A DNA stretch of 64,000 bases from Mytilus edulis. Lineage: Eukaryota; Mollusca; Bivalvia; Mytilida; Mytilidae. Position numbers and translations under genes: made by a program. The notes beneath the pieces were generated by a model. It did not search any database. It was not told where the DNA came from and saw only the letters and a program-made list of their open reading frames with translations. Every line of letters starts with the position of its first letter. Position 1 is the first letter of the stretch. Below are positions 44,760-56,545 of the stretch, piece by piece. The DNA lies in assembly GCF_963676685.1 (NCBI RefSeq), contig NC_092354.1, positions 74,289,335-74,353,334 of the forward strand, read 5' to 3'.

Positions 44760-45100
44760 AGGATAGTATTTACATGACATTGTATCCCATCGGATATAAT
44801 TTTACTGAAATATTATCCCAAATGGATATAATTTTGTAGAAATATTATCCCTAGAAATGATAAATTTCTTGGTAATATTATCCCATGGAAAATTATTTTA
44901 CTACTCACTTTTATCCTTAGGATATTATATCTACATTGATTTTATCCTTCGTAGCGGATAATCTTTTTTAGAGTGGGACAACTTTTAAAGGTAAAAAATA
45001 TCCATTATTTACTAATATTTCATCTGTAGGGATAGTTTTTACTTAATATATTGTCCATTGGGAACTTATATTCTAAGGATAATATTTAAGTTTACAGTAG
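44760..45100. repeat. Degenerate TATCC/GGATA-rich block
   Basis: ATTATCCCAAATGGATATAA, ATATTATCCCTAGAAATGA, TTTATCCTTAGGATATT and TTATCCTTCGTAGCGGATAA recur at irregular 40-60 bp spacing. It resembles decayed relatives of the foldback element at 44087-44285, whose arms also carry TATCCTCTAGGATA. Confidence 0.4.
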
Positions 45101-45984
45101 TACCTGACTTATCAGAGACATATATTTTTTAAAAGATACATATATTGTATTATACAGCTATGTGTTGTGTGTTACAGTCTGTTGAAGTCATGATAGTACA
45201 TATATTTTTAGTGTTTTGGCCATTCTTTCTTCATTGCCATATTCTAATTGCTCAATACTTTAAAATGGAAAGGGGGGGGGGGGGGGGGGGGTGTGGACAA
45301 GGGAAATAAATCAAATTTATCTAAATATGAGTATACTTTGTAATCAGTTATAGAAACTATTATTTTAAATTAACTCTCATTGCCTCAGCAGTTACATCTA
45401 ACCTTAAGTGGAAATGATTCCGTTCAAACAAAAAGATATGATAAGATGATATTTTCATACTTGTATCAAAGACATACATTGTAAATACATGAATGTTTCA
45501 CCTTTTCACATTGATTTTTTTTTTATTCATTTAAAAATAAGGAGATGTGGTATGATTGCCAATAAGATTACTTCTGAGTTCAACAGAAAATTTGCACATG
45601 CATTTTTAAAATTCTAGATTCACATGCATGACTACATTTAATCATTAAATGTGTAAATTTTAAGTTTAATAATACCAGAGACATATATACATACAATATA
45701 GCTTATTAAAGGAGGAAAATGTGCTTTATCATTTTATCAGCTTAAAGAGGCTTAGCATGAACAGATAATTTTAACCATTATGCAAATATTCATGTTTGCA
45801 TATTATGCTGTAACAGTTCTAATTTTTTTGTCAGCTTATACACTAATTATAAATATACTCTCTAGAAAATAAAAAGCGATGGAAAATAAATTGTGAAAAA
45901 CATGTTCAATTTGATGTAAAATTCTCTTGAAGTTATAAAATGAGTTCTTTAATATGAGAAAAAAAGGCTGTGTAACACAAAAAT
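45101..45984. other. Non-coding DNA with G-run and M3 fragment
   Basis: G-run at about 45271-45291; GGAGATGTGGTATGATTGCC near 45541 is an M3 end. No gene recognised. Confidence 0.4.
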
Positions 45985-46221
45985 ATATAATGAAAACGCA
46001 CGTAAAGCACACGTAAAACATATGTTTTACGTGCGTTTTTAAAACATACGTTTTACGTACGTGATGTATTACGCCCGTTTCAAAACGGGCGTAAAACACC
46101 CGTTTTGGTACAGGCGTTTAACGCATGTTGGCTAAAACATGCGTTTTCCATACGTAAAACGTACGTTTTACAGACGTTTTTTTAAAACGTACGTAAAACA
46201 TGCGTTGCACTTTTTGCTGTG
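45985..46221. mobile_element. MITE-like element with CGTAAAACG arrays, right end at palindrome border
   Basis: A dense series of ACGTAAAACAC, AAACGTACGTAAAAC and their inverses, ending TGCACTTTTTGCTGTG and then TA (46222-46223). The right end is the inverse of the left end at 31659-31674 (one mismatch over 16 bp). The left border may be the similar TAACACAAAAATATATAATG near 45977. Confidence 0.6.
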
Positions 46222-48592
46222 TATATCGTACTTTGGTCTATGATTTTTAATTTTTCACTTTTTGACTTGGATGAAGAGTTTTCTCATTGGCACTTATGCC
46301 ACATCGTCTTATTTCTAGTCTTGATGAAGATTGAACGTTTAAATTCTAACAAGGATTAACCAAACTAAATGACTGAAAACGAGGAGAGTAAACTATTCAA
46401 GCTAGTAGCAGTCAGATTAAACGATTCAATTTGGTAGTTGTGAAAGCGACGTACAACCACAGGCATTTTTCTTGTTGATTTTTAAATGTTGAATGTATCT
46501 GTCTTAATGAACTTAAACATGTTAAATAAAGGTTTACACGGAGACATTTAAATTTGCCTCATATATTGAAAACAGTCAAAGCACAAAAATACTGAACTTC
46601 GAGTTACGTCCCCATGGTGGAGATACTTGTATAAACAGGATAAGCAACACGTCTTCATGTTTATCCGCCGTTAACTGGTATGAATGATCAGTTCAAAATA
46701 TTCATTGTGTGTTTTTGAATTGGCTAACATAATGCTGAAATTACTGTATCATAGATGAGAGACAAAAATATGTCGTATTTGAATTTTGTAGAAACAGTTA
46801 CATTTATCATTACCAATAAAGTATTATATCAAGAATTGGATTTGATTCATCACAAGTCTGTGTGGATCATTGTTAACAAAAAGCTTAAAAACAACACTTG
46901 TGTCCTGGATGGTATATTTAAAAATCGCAGTATATAATCAATGTAGTGTCTTCCTGAATATGTGTGAAATATTCCACACTGGTTTCTAACTAAACTATCG
47001 TTAAAGCATTAAACGGCAGATCTAAAATGTTGAAACATTTCCACAATATAGTCGTCTTTATCCACTAAGTAGCACGATCGGTAGAGGGGGAATATCACGC
47101 CTTTAGATCTGATTCAGTACAATGATATGACAGTTAAATGTAGCATTTAAAATTGTAGTACTTGTGTCAATGTTCAATGTTAAAAAGTTAGTTTTTATGA
47201 CAAACAATAAATAAAAGTGTCATTGTCAAGTCGAAATTACAATCACTGTAATCATCCTTATCAATCATACATAGATTACTGACTATATAGTTGATTTATA
47301 TATAAGATCTTTATTCTGTCAGGTTTCTCCATGTAGTGGTATGGTCATATGTGGGACTATGTTGACCTTCAACATATGTTACAACCAAAGTAACAATTTT
47401 AAATGGTTTTATCTGATTGGTGTACTGTCATATTGTAGGTTTCAATAACACATTTCTTGGAACCTGTACTAATGTAAAATAGTTATAATTGTTAAACTGT
47501 TAATCAAATTTTGGCCTTTGGCCGGGAAATCACTCAACTATCAAAAATGTAATCTTACTAAAGGACGTTCTCAACAACCAGTTTTTCATGGCTTCAATTC
47601 CATGGGTGGCTCTTATCTAGCACCGGTTTGGTGTATTGGGGTTTAGGTGTTTGCTGGGGTTAGAGACGAAAGTACGATAGCAGAAATTGGGATGTTAGAT
47701 GACGAATGCTTTAAAAATGAATGCACGCAACATACCTAATGTTGCATTTTTTATGAAACTTTAACTTAATCGATGGTAGCATATGTCTAACAAACTATTT
47801 AGATGAATAAATAATATGTATTGTGTCCATTGTAAAAAAATAAACAAATTTTATAGTAAGTATTTCAACCTGTTAAAAATTTTGGTACGTTTTCTATGGT
47901 TTCACATTTTTTGATAATTACGCGAAACTAAATAAATACAAATACATCGGCAATCAACAATTTACAAAATAATGTGTACTTGAAAAAAGTAAAAACACAA
48001 TTATCAAAATGGCAGGAAAATACAGTAAAACCAGCCCTATCCATATACATTAAATGAACCATTGAACAAGGCGTCTTTCAGAATCAAAGCCAGAATAGTT
48101 TTTTCTTATGTACACATTAATGTTGGAGCGAATCCATTTTAAACTTGAGGAGACCTGTAATTTGTTAGACAAGCTTTCATCTCTTGCGAAGCCGTTTTTC
48201 TTCATAACATTGATAACGTATGTTAATGGTTGAGTGTTGACATGTTGAAGACCAACTTGGCCTGGTGCAGCCCAACTCATAATAATTCCTTCTTTTGCAT
48301 GCCTGAATAAATTATCCAAATAGATCGACTCAAATTCTTTCGGGATATGTTCTGCCACTTCTAACGAAATGATCCAGTCGTAAAGTGGAATTCCGTACTG
48401 TGGTATTGTTAGATCTAAAAAGTTCACATTACCGTTGCTATTGTCCTCCGAATATGGAGCACCATCAAAAGCGTCAAACAATTTAACTTGCCCCAATTTC
48501 ATTATTTCTGTCTTATATGCTCCTTGACCATCACCAAAACTAGCAACAGTTTTTTCTTTGAGTAGAAAGGATAGATGAGGAATTAATGACAT
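46222..48592 (-). repeat. Palindrome left arm plus spacer (copy 2, reversed)
   Basis: Reverse complement of copy 1 from its 29472 onward, extended at the outer end by ~190 bp (46222-46410, including an M3 fragment) shared with copy 3 but not copy 1. The part beyond about 48223 is the ~365 bp spacer, absent from the right arm. Confidence 0.9.
48050..48592 (-). pseudogene. Gene A exon 2 copy, 5'-truncated
   Basis: Encodes residues 28-207 of the gene A exon 2 product, starting at the internal Met of MSLIPHLSFLLKEK and running open to the same stop. It lacks the splice acceptor and the first 27 codons of the exon, and has no exon 1 in this orientation. The frame is intact, so the copy is very recent. 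The glycine loop VASFGDGQGAY is retained. Without an anchor exon or promoter it is probably not a functional gene. Confidence 0.85.
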
Positions 48593-50593
48593 ACGTTATC
48601 AATGTTATGAAGAAAAACGGCTTCGCAAGAGATGAAAGCTTGTCTAACAAATTACAGGTCTCCTCAAGTTTAAAATGGATTCGCTCCAACATTAATGTGT
48701 ACATAAGAAAAAACTATTCTGGCTTTGATTCTGAAAGACGCCTTGTTCAATGGTTCATTTAATGTATATGGATAGGGCTGGTTTTACTGTATTTTCCTGC
48801 CATTTTGATAATTGTGTTTTTACTTTTTTCAAGTACACATTATTTTGTAAATTGTTGATTGCCGATGTATTTGTATTTATTTAGTTTCGCGTAATTATCA
48901 AAAAATGTGAAACCATAGAAAACGTACCAAAATTTTTAACAGGTTGAAATACTTACTATAAAATTTGTTTATTTTTTTACAATGGACACAATACATATTA
49001 TTTATTCATCTAAATAGTTTGTTAGACATATGCTACCATCGATTAAGTTAAAGTTTCATAAAAAATGCAACATTAGGTATGTTGCGTGCATTCATTTTTA
49101 AAGCATTCGTCATCTAACATCCCAATTTCTGCTATCGTACTTTCGTCTCTAACCCCAGCAAACACCTAAACCCCAATACACCAAACCGGTGCTAGATAAG
49201 AGCCACCCATGGAATTGAAGCCATGAAAAACTGGTTGTTGAGAACGTCCTTTAGTAAGATTACATTTTTGATAGTTGAGTGATTTCCCGGCCAAAGGCCA
49301 AAATTTGATTAACAGTTTAACAATTATAACTATTTTACATTAGTACAGGTTCCAAGAAATGTGTTATTGAAACCTACAATATGACAGTACACCAATCAGA
49401 TAAAACCATTTAAAATTGTTACTTTGGTTGTAACATATGTTGAAGGTCAACATAGTCCCACATATGACCATACCACTACATGGAGAAACCTGACAGAATA
49501 AAGATCTTATATATAAATCAACTATATAGTCAGTAATCTATGTATGATTGATAAGGATGATTACAGCGATTGTAATTTCGACTTGACAATGACACTTTTA
49601 TTTATTGTTTGTCATAAAAACTAACTTTTTAACATTGAACATTGACACAAGTACTACAATTTTAAATGCTACATTTAACTGTCATATCATTGTACTGAAT
49701 CAGATCTAAAGGCGTGATATTCCCCCTCTACCGATCGTGCTACTTAGTGGATAAAGACGACTATATTGTGGAAATGTTTCAACATTTTAGATCTGCCGTT
49801 TAATGCTTTAACGATAGTTTAGTTAGAAACCAGTGTGGAATATTTCACACATATTCAGGAAGACACTACATTGATTATATACTGCGATTTTTAAATATAC
49901 CATCCAGGACACAAGTGTTGTTTTTAAGCTTTTTGTTAACAATGATCCACACAGACTTGTGATGAATCAAATCCAATTCTTGATATAATACTTTATTGGT
50001 AATGATAAATGTAACTGTTTCTACAAAATTCAAATACGACATATTTTTGTCTCTCATCTATGATACAGTAATTTCAGCATTATGTTAGCCAATTCAAAAA
50101 CACACAATGAATATTTTGAACTGATCATTCATACCAGTTAACGGCGGATAAACATGAAGACGTGTTGCTTATCCTGTTTATACAAGTATCTCCACCATGG
50201 GGACGTAACTCGAAGTTCAGTATTTTTGTGCTTTGACTGTTTTCAATATATGAGGCAAATTTAAATGTCTCCGTGTAAACCTTTATTTAACATGTTTAAG
50301 TTCATTAAGACAGATACATTCAACATTTAAAAATCAACAAGAAAAATGCCTGTGGTTGTACGTCGCTTTCACAACTACCAAATTGAATCGTTTAATCTGA
50401 CTGCTACTAGCTTGAATAGTTTACTCTCCTCGTTTTCAGTCATTTAGTTTGGTTAATCCTTGTTAGAATTTTAACGTCCAATCTTCATCAATACTAGAAA
50501 TAAGACGATGTGGTATACGTGCCAATGAGACAACTCTTCATCCAAGTAAAAAAAAGTGAAAAAAGTAAAAATCATAGACCAAAGTACGATATA
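48589..50593 (+). repeat. Palindrome right arm (copy 3)
   Basis: Matches copy 1 from 29841 to 31658, then continues ~190 bp further (CTAGCTTGAATAGTTTACTC ... AAAGTACGATATA) in common with copy 2. The junction with copy 2 shares ACAT (48589-48592). Confidence 0.9.
48593..48762 (+). pseudogene. Gene A exon 2 copy, C-terminal fragment
   Basis: Carries only the last ~57 codons (from TYVINVMKKNGFARDE to QWFI and TAA). It starts abruptly at the palindrome centre, with no splice acceptor or start context. Confidence 0.85.
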
Positions 50594-52139
50594 TTTTATT
50601 AACAAAACATTATGATATGATAAAACAAGCGTGCCTTTGTTTTCGCAGGTGTCTGCTATTAATATCTTAGTTTGTCTTTTTCACAATGGTCCAAACTTTG
50701 CTATTGTAGGGGTAGTCAAGACTTGCAAACATGTATCTACTCTTACCTATTCTAGATGCATGTTCAATACTATACGACATGTATACAATGCAATATTGAG
50801 ATTTGATGCTGTCTCTTCAAAATGTTTTAATTGTCCGTAAATGTGTAGCAAGTCTTGATGAAGGAAATGATGGATAAACATGGTTTAATAGCTAAACCCC
50901 TCACTTGTCAGACAGTTGCATACAATTCCATTATATAGAAAACAAGGTCAGAACAAAAACGAACAAAAAATGCAAATAAAAAGAAAAATGGGGGTTCAGC
51001 AGTCAACATTGTGTTGTAATCTTAAGCATTAAACATGATTAAGTGTAATGAAATTGCTTATTATGTTTTTTAATTTTCAGAGAAGATAAATCACTGTATT
51101 TATTTCACATTATTAAGTAAGACCACTAAAACTAATTTGATGTTTTAACACATATTGCTCTTCAGAAATGTTCATATACTTATACGTATAATATGGCATT
51201 TGATATATGTTATACAGAGTCAACTATGTAACATGTTGATCTTGATAATATCAGTTGTAAATGCTCTTTATTTTGTAAAGCTATATAGTCACATAGTAAA
51301 TCAGCAATATTTTTATGTCAGGATAGAATGTATGATACAAATGACAGCAATATTAAATATTTTGTCCGCAGAAATTTAGAGTGGCAGCGTGTCCTCCTTT
51401 TGTTCAATATATTGCTACGTAACAACATTTCAATATCAATGGCAGCAATATTGGAACACAAAATATTCTAAATTGTTTGATATCTATAATCTTCTTCTAT
51501 TCGAGCCTTTGATTTCAAACTCTTCTACTGTTCATTATTGCTTTTTCACTATTCCAACTGGAACTAAATTTGAGAAATATGTACATGTACATGTTTGTAA
51601 CATGTGTTACTGTTGCGGGGAAACCAACTGCATGGAAAACTTACCTAGATTATTTACTAAATTGCTAAAATGATTCAAGGAAAATCAATAGATATATGTT
51701 GCAATCATGGACTTCCTACCCCAGCATACTTAGACAGATTAATAAGATGCCTACTCTTGTGCATTATCTTTAAATGGAACTATTCCTATCAAATATACAC
51801 TTGTAAATGTCAAATCCACATTTATTTTCATTACGAAAAGCAACATTCTCACGTTGCACTCTCGGATATACCGTTACTATTGTAATGCATACAAGTGTGA
51901 GTTTTAGCTAGCTATAAAATCAGGTTCTATCTACCATGTTCTACATACGACATTGCCTGTTCCATGTTAGGAATATGATAGCTGTTATCCATTCCTTTGA
52001 TGGTTTTGAACTTTTGATTTTGCTATTCGATTAGGGACTTTCAATTTTGAGTTTTCCACGGAGTTAAGTATTTTTTTTTATTTTGCTTTTTCCTTCTTAA
52101 ATGTATGACCATATTGAAGACACATCATATCTTAAAGAG
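50594..52139. other. AT-rich DNA, no gene seen
   Basis: Frames at 50631, 51155, 51389 and 51670 are AT-rich, rich in Cys/Tyr/Ile, and lack recognisable domains or splice-consistent neighbours. Confidence 0.35.
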
Positions 52140-52500
52140 GTTTGCTTCTCAGTTTCAAAATAACAAGGTTCTCATAACACTAGTAAAAATTAAAGGAACC
52201 AAAAGAGCAAAAAAAATATATAGGTGAAAATGCTTGTTTTCAAGATATGTTCTCTCTTGACTTTTCATAGCTTTATCATTGACAAGTTTAAATGCTCAAA
52301 AACGATTAAAAAATAACAAGGATTTGATAAGACTTTACAAATTGGCTTATATTTATACATGTAAAAGATTAAAAAAAAAAAATGGGGGTCATTGTGCAAT
52401 TTCTTTTTTATCATTTAAATGGAGAAAAACCAGAGGATTCTGAAAATCTGACAAAACATTTAAAAAATGACAAGCAAACATCCTTTATGTATGCTTTGAT
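52140..52500 (+). repeat. Duplicated segment, uninterrupted (empty-site) copy
   Basis: Contiguous counterpart of 35040-35269 plus 37202-37395. The point where H2 sits in the other copy reads ATGCTCAAAAACGATTAAAA here, with no H2 sequence. Confidence 0.75.
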
Positions 52501-53165
52501 ATAAATCATCAAACAACACTATATGTCAATGAAATGATTGCTATTTAGACAAGTTTGTGGTATATGAATCCATTGATGAGAGTTTTAATGCCTTTCTGTG
52601 ATGTTTCTGAGTTCAGTATTTTACTTTTTATAATGTTTATTCTGTTTATTTTTTTTTTCTCGTCATTTTTTCAACTTATGATAACTCTGTATTACTTACT
52701 TTAGTAAAGGATTCTATAAAAACGAACAAGTACTTTGTACGACATAAAACAATTTATAATTAATTTTAAATAATCAAGGAATAATTTGATTTCTATTCTT
52801 TTCTAATCGGTGGTTGAAAGGATAATAAAACTATAATATAAAATTCATGATTTTTTAATAACAGTGCGCGCTAAACAGATGTCTAAGGTAAAAACAATTT
52901 CTATGATAAAATGACAAAATCAATTATTTAATGATATTCTAAGAAATAAGGTAACAAAATTAACTAGGTAAACAAAACATATTTTTTTTAGTTAAAACAC
53001 CATCATTTCCATTTAGTGTATGACTGTATTACATGTCTTATACACGAGAAAGGACTACACAGATTCAGAATACTAGTAAGAACGCTGGTACGTTGTTTTA
53101 TCTAAATTATAAGTTTTCGTTTAACTCTTTTGACTGATGAATTGATCCTATGGTTTTGGAACACA
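52501..53165. other. Non-coding DNA, no feature recognised
   Basis: AT-rich; no exon, repeat or RNA gene recognised. Confidence 0.35.
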
Positions 53166-53396
53166 TCAATCAATGTTTCCCTGAAGAAAAAAATCTGCCC
53201 AACTTAAAGGATTGTGTGTTGTAATGTCAAAAGACATAGACATACTTTTTATGAGATAATGAGGTCGAACTTTCCAAGTAAAAGAGTCAGAAATACTGTA
53301 AAACTGTTTATTCGCGTAGTTGTTTAAACCAAATGCAAATTCAAAAACACCCAAAATAGCAACTGGTGTAGTTCCTTCACCAGAAATCTGTGACAT
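53166..53396 (-). CDS. Unrecognised 76-residue ORF, uncertain
   Basis: Reads MSQISGEGTTPVAILG, then FEFAFGLNNYANKQFYS, ending SWADFFLQGNID. Composition is balanced for this AT-rich DNA, unlike most chance frames here. It could be a fragment of a domesticated or dead gene. An overlapping plus-strand frame (53320-53625) is about as plausible, which lowers confidence. No family recognised and no splice partners found. Confidence 0.2.
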   Translation of the reverse strand: MSQISGEGTTPVAILGVFEFAFGLNNYANKQFYSISDSFTWKVRPHYLIKSMSMSFDITTHNPLSWADFFLQGNID

Positions 53397-53902
53397 ACTT
53401 ATGTTCGAAATAATGAATCAAATAAAACAAATAAAAGATGTTCATATAATCAAAAGTCAAAGATTTAAAACGCATGGCATTCTTCACCTTGAAATACATT
53501 TTAATACTTATCTGTTTCTGCACAGAAATAGCTGTATCAACAATCTAACTAATTTCAAAGTGAAATCATTAGATGGGGGTTATGATAACGTGGAAATAAA
53601 TGATAGTACTACTGACGCTTTATGAATTGACCGTACTGAATTATTACAACAAAACAAATCAAAAGAAAAACAAAATATTCCATTAGTTTCAATAACTAAA
53701 TATATTCCATATATACGCCTAATTAAACACTGGTATTAAGTCCAGTTTGACAAGGATTCTGTACAAATATTCAATACAACATCAATAGTTGCATATATAA
53801 GACAAATATGGTTAACAATACTGGGACTCAGCAACGAAACAAATTTTACTCCAGTTAACATGAATAATGATGTGTGTTTATTATAATAGGTACGAAAGAA
53901 AA

Positions 53903-54130
53903 ATGATATACAGGACGCTGATGAAGACATCTGTTGTTCCAGTCACAATTATAGCACTATGCACCGTCTTTATTGTCGTTGTCAGGAATTTAGTATATAC
54001 TAGTTTAAGTAAAACATTGGAATCTGATGAAGGGGATAACAATTTAATTAAAAACATTGTTCTAGTCAGAAATCAACTATCCATTCAATTAAACGAGGCA
54101 AGACAAGTTATAGGAAAAATGGAGTGCGAG
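53903..54130 (+). CDS. Gene B exon 1: signal anchor and stem of methyltransferase-like paralogue
   Basis: 76 codons. The exon starts at 53890 after the acceptor TTTATTATAATAG, and the initiator is the ATG at 53903 (GAAAGAAAAATGATATAC), in the same place as in gene A (GAAGGAAAATGATG). An upstream in-frame ATG at 53867 lies in the intron and was rejected. The product has a short basic start (MIYRTLMK), a hydrophobic anchor (VVPVTIIALCTVFIVVV) and a stem ending LSIQLNEARQVIGKMECE. It ends at the donor GAG/GTAAAA (54131), phase 0, joining 59645. The full protein is 283 residues. Confidence 0.8.
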
Positions 54131-54354
54131 GTAAAATAATTTAAGTTAGTCTAACACACTTAATGTGTAAGTCAAGACTCATAAAGATACTACGCATATA
54201 ATCAACCCCGCAGAATGTTTTACTCCTGCTGCATTTGTGCCATTGTACCAAGTAAGGAGCTTCGGGCCTAGTAAGTCTTGTATGAATTTTAATTTAAGTT
54301 CATTAATATATTTCGGAATTCAGCATGACGTCTTTAATCCCTTAACTAGTTCAA

Positions 54355-54490
54355 ATTTTTGTTTAGCTATCGGCTGAAGCACGTCTTCAGGTGCGGAATG
54401 TTCTCGCTGTATTGAAATCCAATTGGTGGCCTACGGCTGTTTTCTACTCTTTGGTCGGTTTGTTCTCTCTTTGACACATTCCGAATTTCC
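54355..54490 (-). repeat. M1 repeat, reverse orientation, in gene B intron
   Basis: ATCGGCTGAAGCACGTCTTC through TCTTTGGTCGGTTTGTTCTC and TTTGACACATTCCGAATTTC. Reverse of 365-480 and 26281-26400. Confidence 0.6.
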
Positions 54491-54689
54491 ATTCTCAAAC
54501 TTATATAATTTGACTAATGTTTGGTATAAAAAATCCTCAAAATTTTCAAAGACACTCTATCTGTAACTTTCTAAATAAAGAACATATCCGCTCCTTGCAT
54601 AGTTATATCATAATTGGTAAATTTTACTTTGATTTTCGAGTGAGTTAATGTAACGTTTTGGTTTTAGCACTTCAACGTGTTCGGTCCTG

Positions 54690-54800
54690 ATAAATCATTG
54701 GCTTTCAAATATTCAAATTTAAGAGTTCCTGATGAAGGTAAATTAAGAAACGCATTTCGGACGAATGAAATATATAGCGTGTTATTTGCGCATGTACTGC
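54690..54800 (+). repeat. Dispersed repeat fragment with CCTGATGAAGG block
   Basis: AAGAGTTCCTGATGAAGG, AGAAACGCATTTCGGACG and ATATATAGCGTGTTATTTG. I recognise it from memory as a mussel interspersed repeat end. The CTGATGA...GAAAC spacing superficially recalls a hammerhead core but lacks stem II. Confidence 0.4.
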
Positions 54801-56259
54801 ATATCTCCTCAATTTAAGTAAATGCTCCTTTTGGCATTAAAAACTGTCAACGACAGTATAGAATAAAGTAGTAATTAAAATTATTCTTTCAATTTAATCA
54901 TGGTGTTAACATAAAAGACATTTGATAACTCTTCCATGTAAAGTTGACAGTGGAGGGATTCCTATTCGGTATTTTTGTCTTTTTGGTAATGAAGCTGTTT
55001 AACTGTAGCGGTTTTTTTTAACATTTTTGTCTTTCACATTTCGGCTATGATTTACCTAATTAACACCCAGTCTCCCATAAAACCATGCAAAACAGTCCAC
55101 AAGGGGGGTCATAAGATTCGATTGAAACTTTGTGTGCTTGAACAACATTATGAAAGAAGTTCATATTAAAAATATTTCATCTGGTTCCCATGTCTTTCAG
55201 CTTTGAGATGCTGTAATGTACCGGGAAACAGTTTTCCCATGTTTGGGGCAGTATTTTTCGATGAAATTGACCAATTTATTGTTTTATTTTATGTCATTAT
55301 GATATATTTCTATTATGAATTACAAAATACGTTGAACCAAAAACGTCAAAATCATTCAATCACGTAGTGGAATTAACTATTTGTGGATTCTTATAAATTT
55401 TGGACTAGTTTAAATCTCGGTTTATTTCTGAAATTTATTCTTACATCTTATTGATTTTTTAACCCTGTATGCTAACATTGCATATGTAAATTTTAAAATT
55501 GTGTGTATGCACATTGAACGACAAATCTATGTGACGTATAAAATTTTCTGACGTCAGACACACAAATCAATGATTGTGTTTGGAGATAGATGTTTTTGTG
55601 TTCTGTTAAATGGTTCCTTTTAAAATTGTTATACGATGATGACTGATGTACCCATATTTTGACTATTTTATTTATTGTGTCTGTTTAGTTAACGCATCAA
55701 TGTAAATATAACGGAATTTAATGAGACTGTCACCAAAATGAGAGGGTTAGCGCTATAAAACTCATCATTATAAAACCATCTCATGTATTTAAATGTTTCT
55801 TTTTATGAAATAATTATAAAACAAATTTGTCTTGCTTTTTAAAGTTGGCATCTTTAGATTTAAGTTTTCAAGATATTAGGCAAAAATAAAAAAAAAGGTA
55901 AAAATCTTCATTATAAGGCTATAAGTCGTCTGATGATTTTAGCCATGCAGAGTTTTTGTAGTCCTTTGCTTTTTGCCCCTATAGTTTCTATACACCTATA
56001 TATTAAACTATTACAGTTTATCCTATTTCAAAATAATACGCAAACACGCAAATAAATGTTTAAAATCACCATTGAAGGACAATAACACCAATAGGAAGTA
56101 AACTGGGAAGTTTAGCCATTGAATTGTTTTTACATCTTGTCATGCTGATAATTTATATCGATACTGCACTATTTATGTTGCAAAAGTGAGAGATAACGAT
56201 CCTATATTCTTTCGTTGGTGGCAGCGACGTCGAGATTTAGTTCTTTTTTTTCAGAAACC
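54801..56259. other. Gene B intron, AT-rich, no feature recognised
   Basis: No exon with coding character was found between gene B exons in this part. Confidence 0.35.
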
Positions 56260-56545
56260 AATAACTTTGTCAAAACTAAGATTTTATGAAGTTTGGACAG
56301 AGCTTGTTAATGTTAAGCTTTTTTCTTATGGTTAAGAGATAATGTCTGAGGCAAACTTTGGAAAATACTTTATAAATCGATCCCAACCTTTCTTTTGTGG
56401 TATTGAACCTTTTTAAAAAAAAATATAGAGATCCATTCACTTAAACTAAAGTTATTGCCCGGAAACTAATGTGTTTTCGGACGTCGACACAGACGCAGAC
56501 GACGATATCATACTATTATACAATCCCGAAAAATAATTTGCAGTC
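56260..56545 (+). mobile_element. 5'-truncated H2-family element
   Basis: Contains TCCCAACCTTTCTTTTGTGG, TTCACTTAAACTAAAGTTAT, a GACGCAGACGACGATATCAT microsatellite and the terminal TGCAGTCGTATAA, matching the 3' end of the element at 35275-37200 with considerable divergence. Confidence 0.65.

Noticed and set aside
53867-53902. Upstream in-frame ATG for gene B exon 1
   Set aside because: It lies before the splice acceptor TTATAATAG; the ATG at 53903 aligns with the gene A start.
54725-54765. Hammerhead ribozyme-like CTGATGA...GAAAC spacing
   Set aside because: The intervening bases cannot form stem II, and no paired stems I or III were found; it is part of a dispersed repeat.
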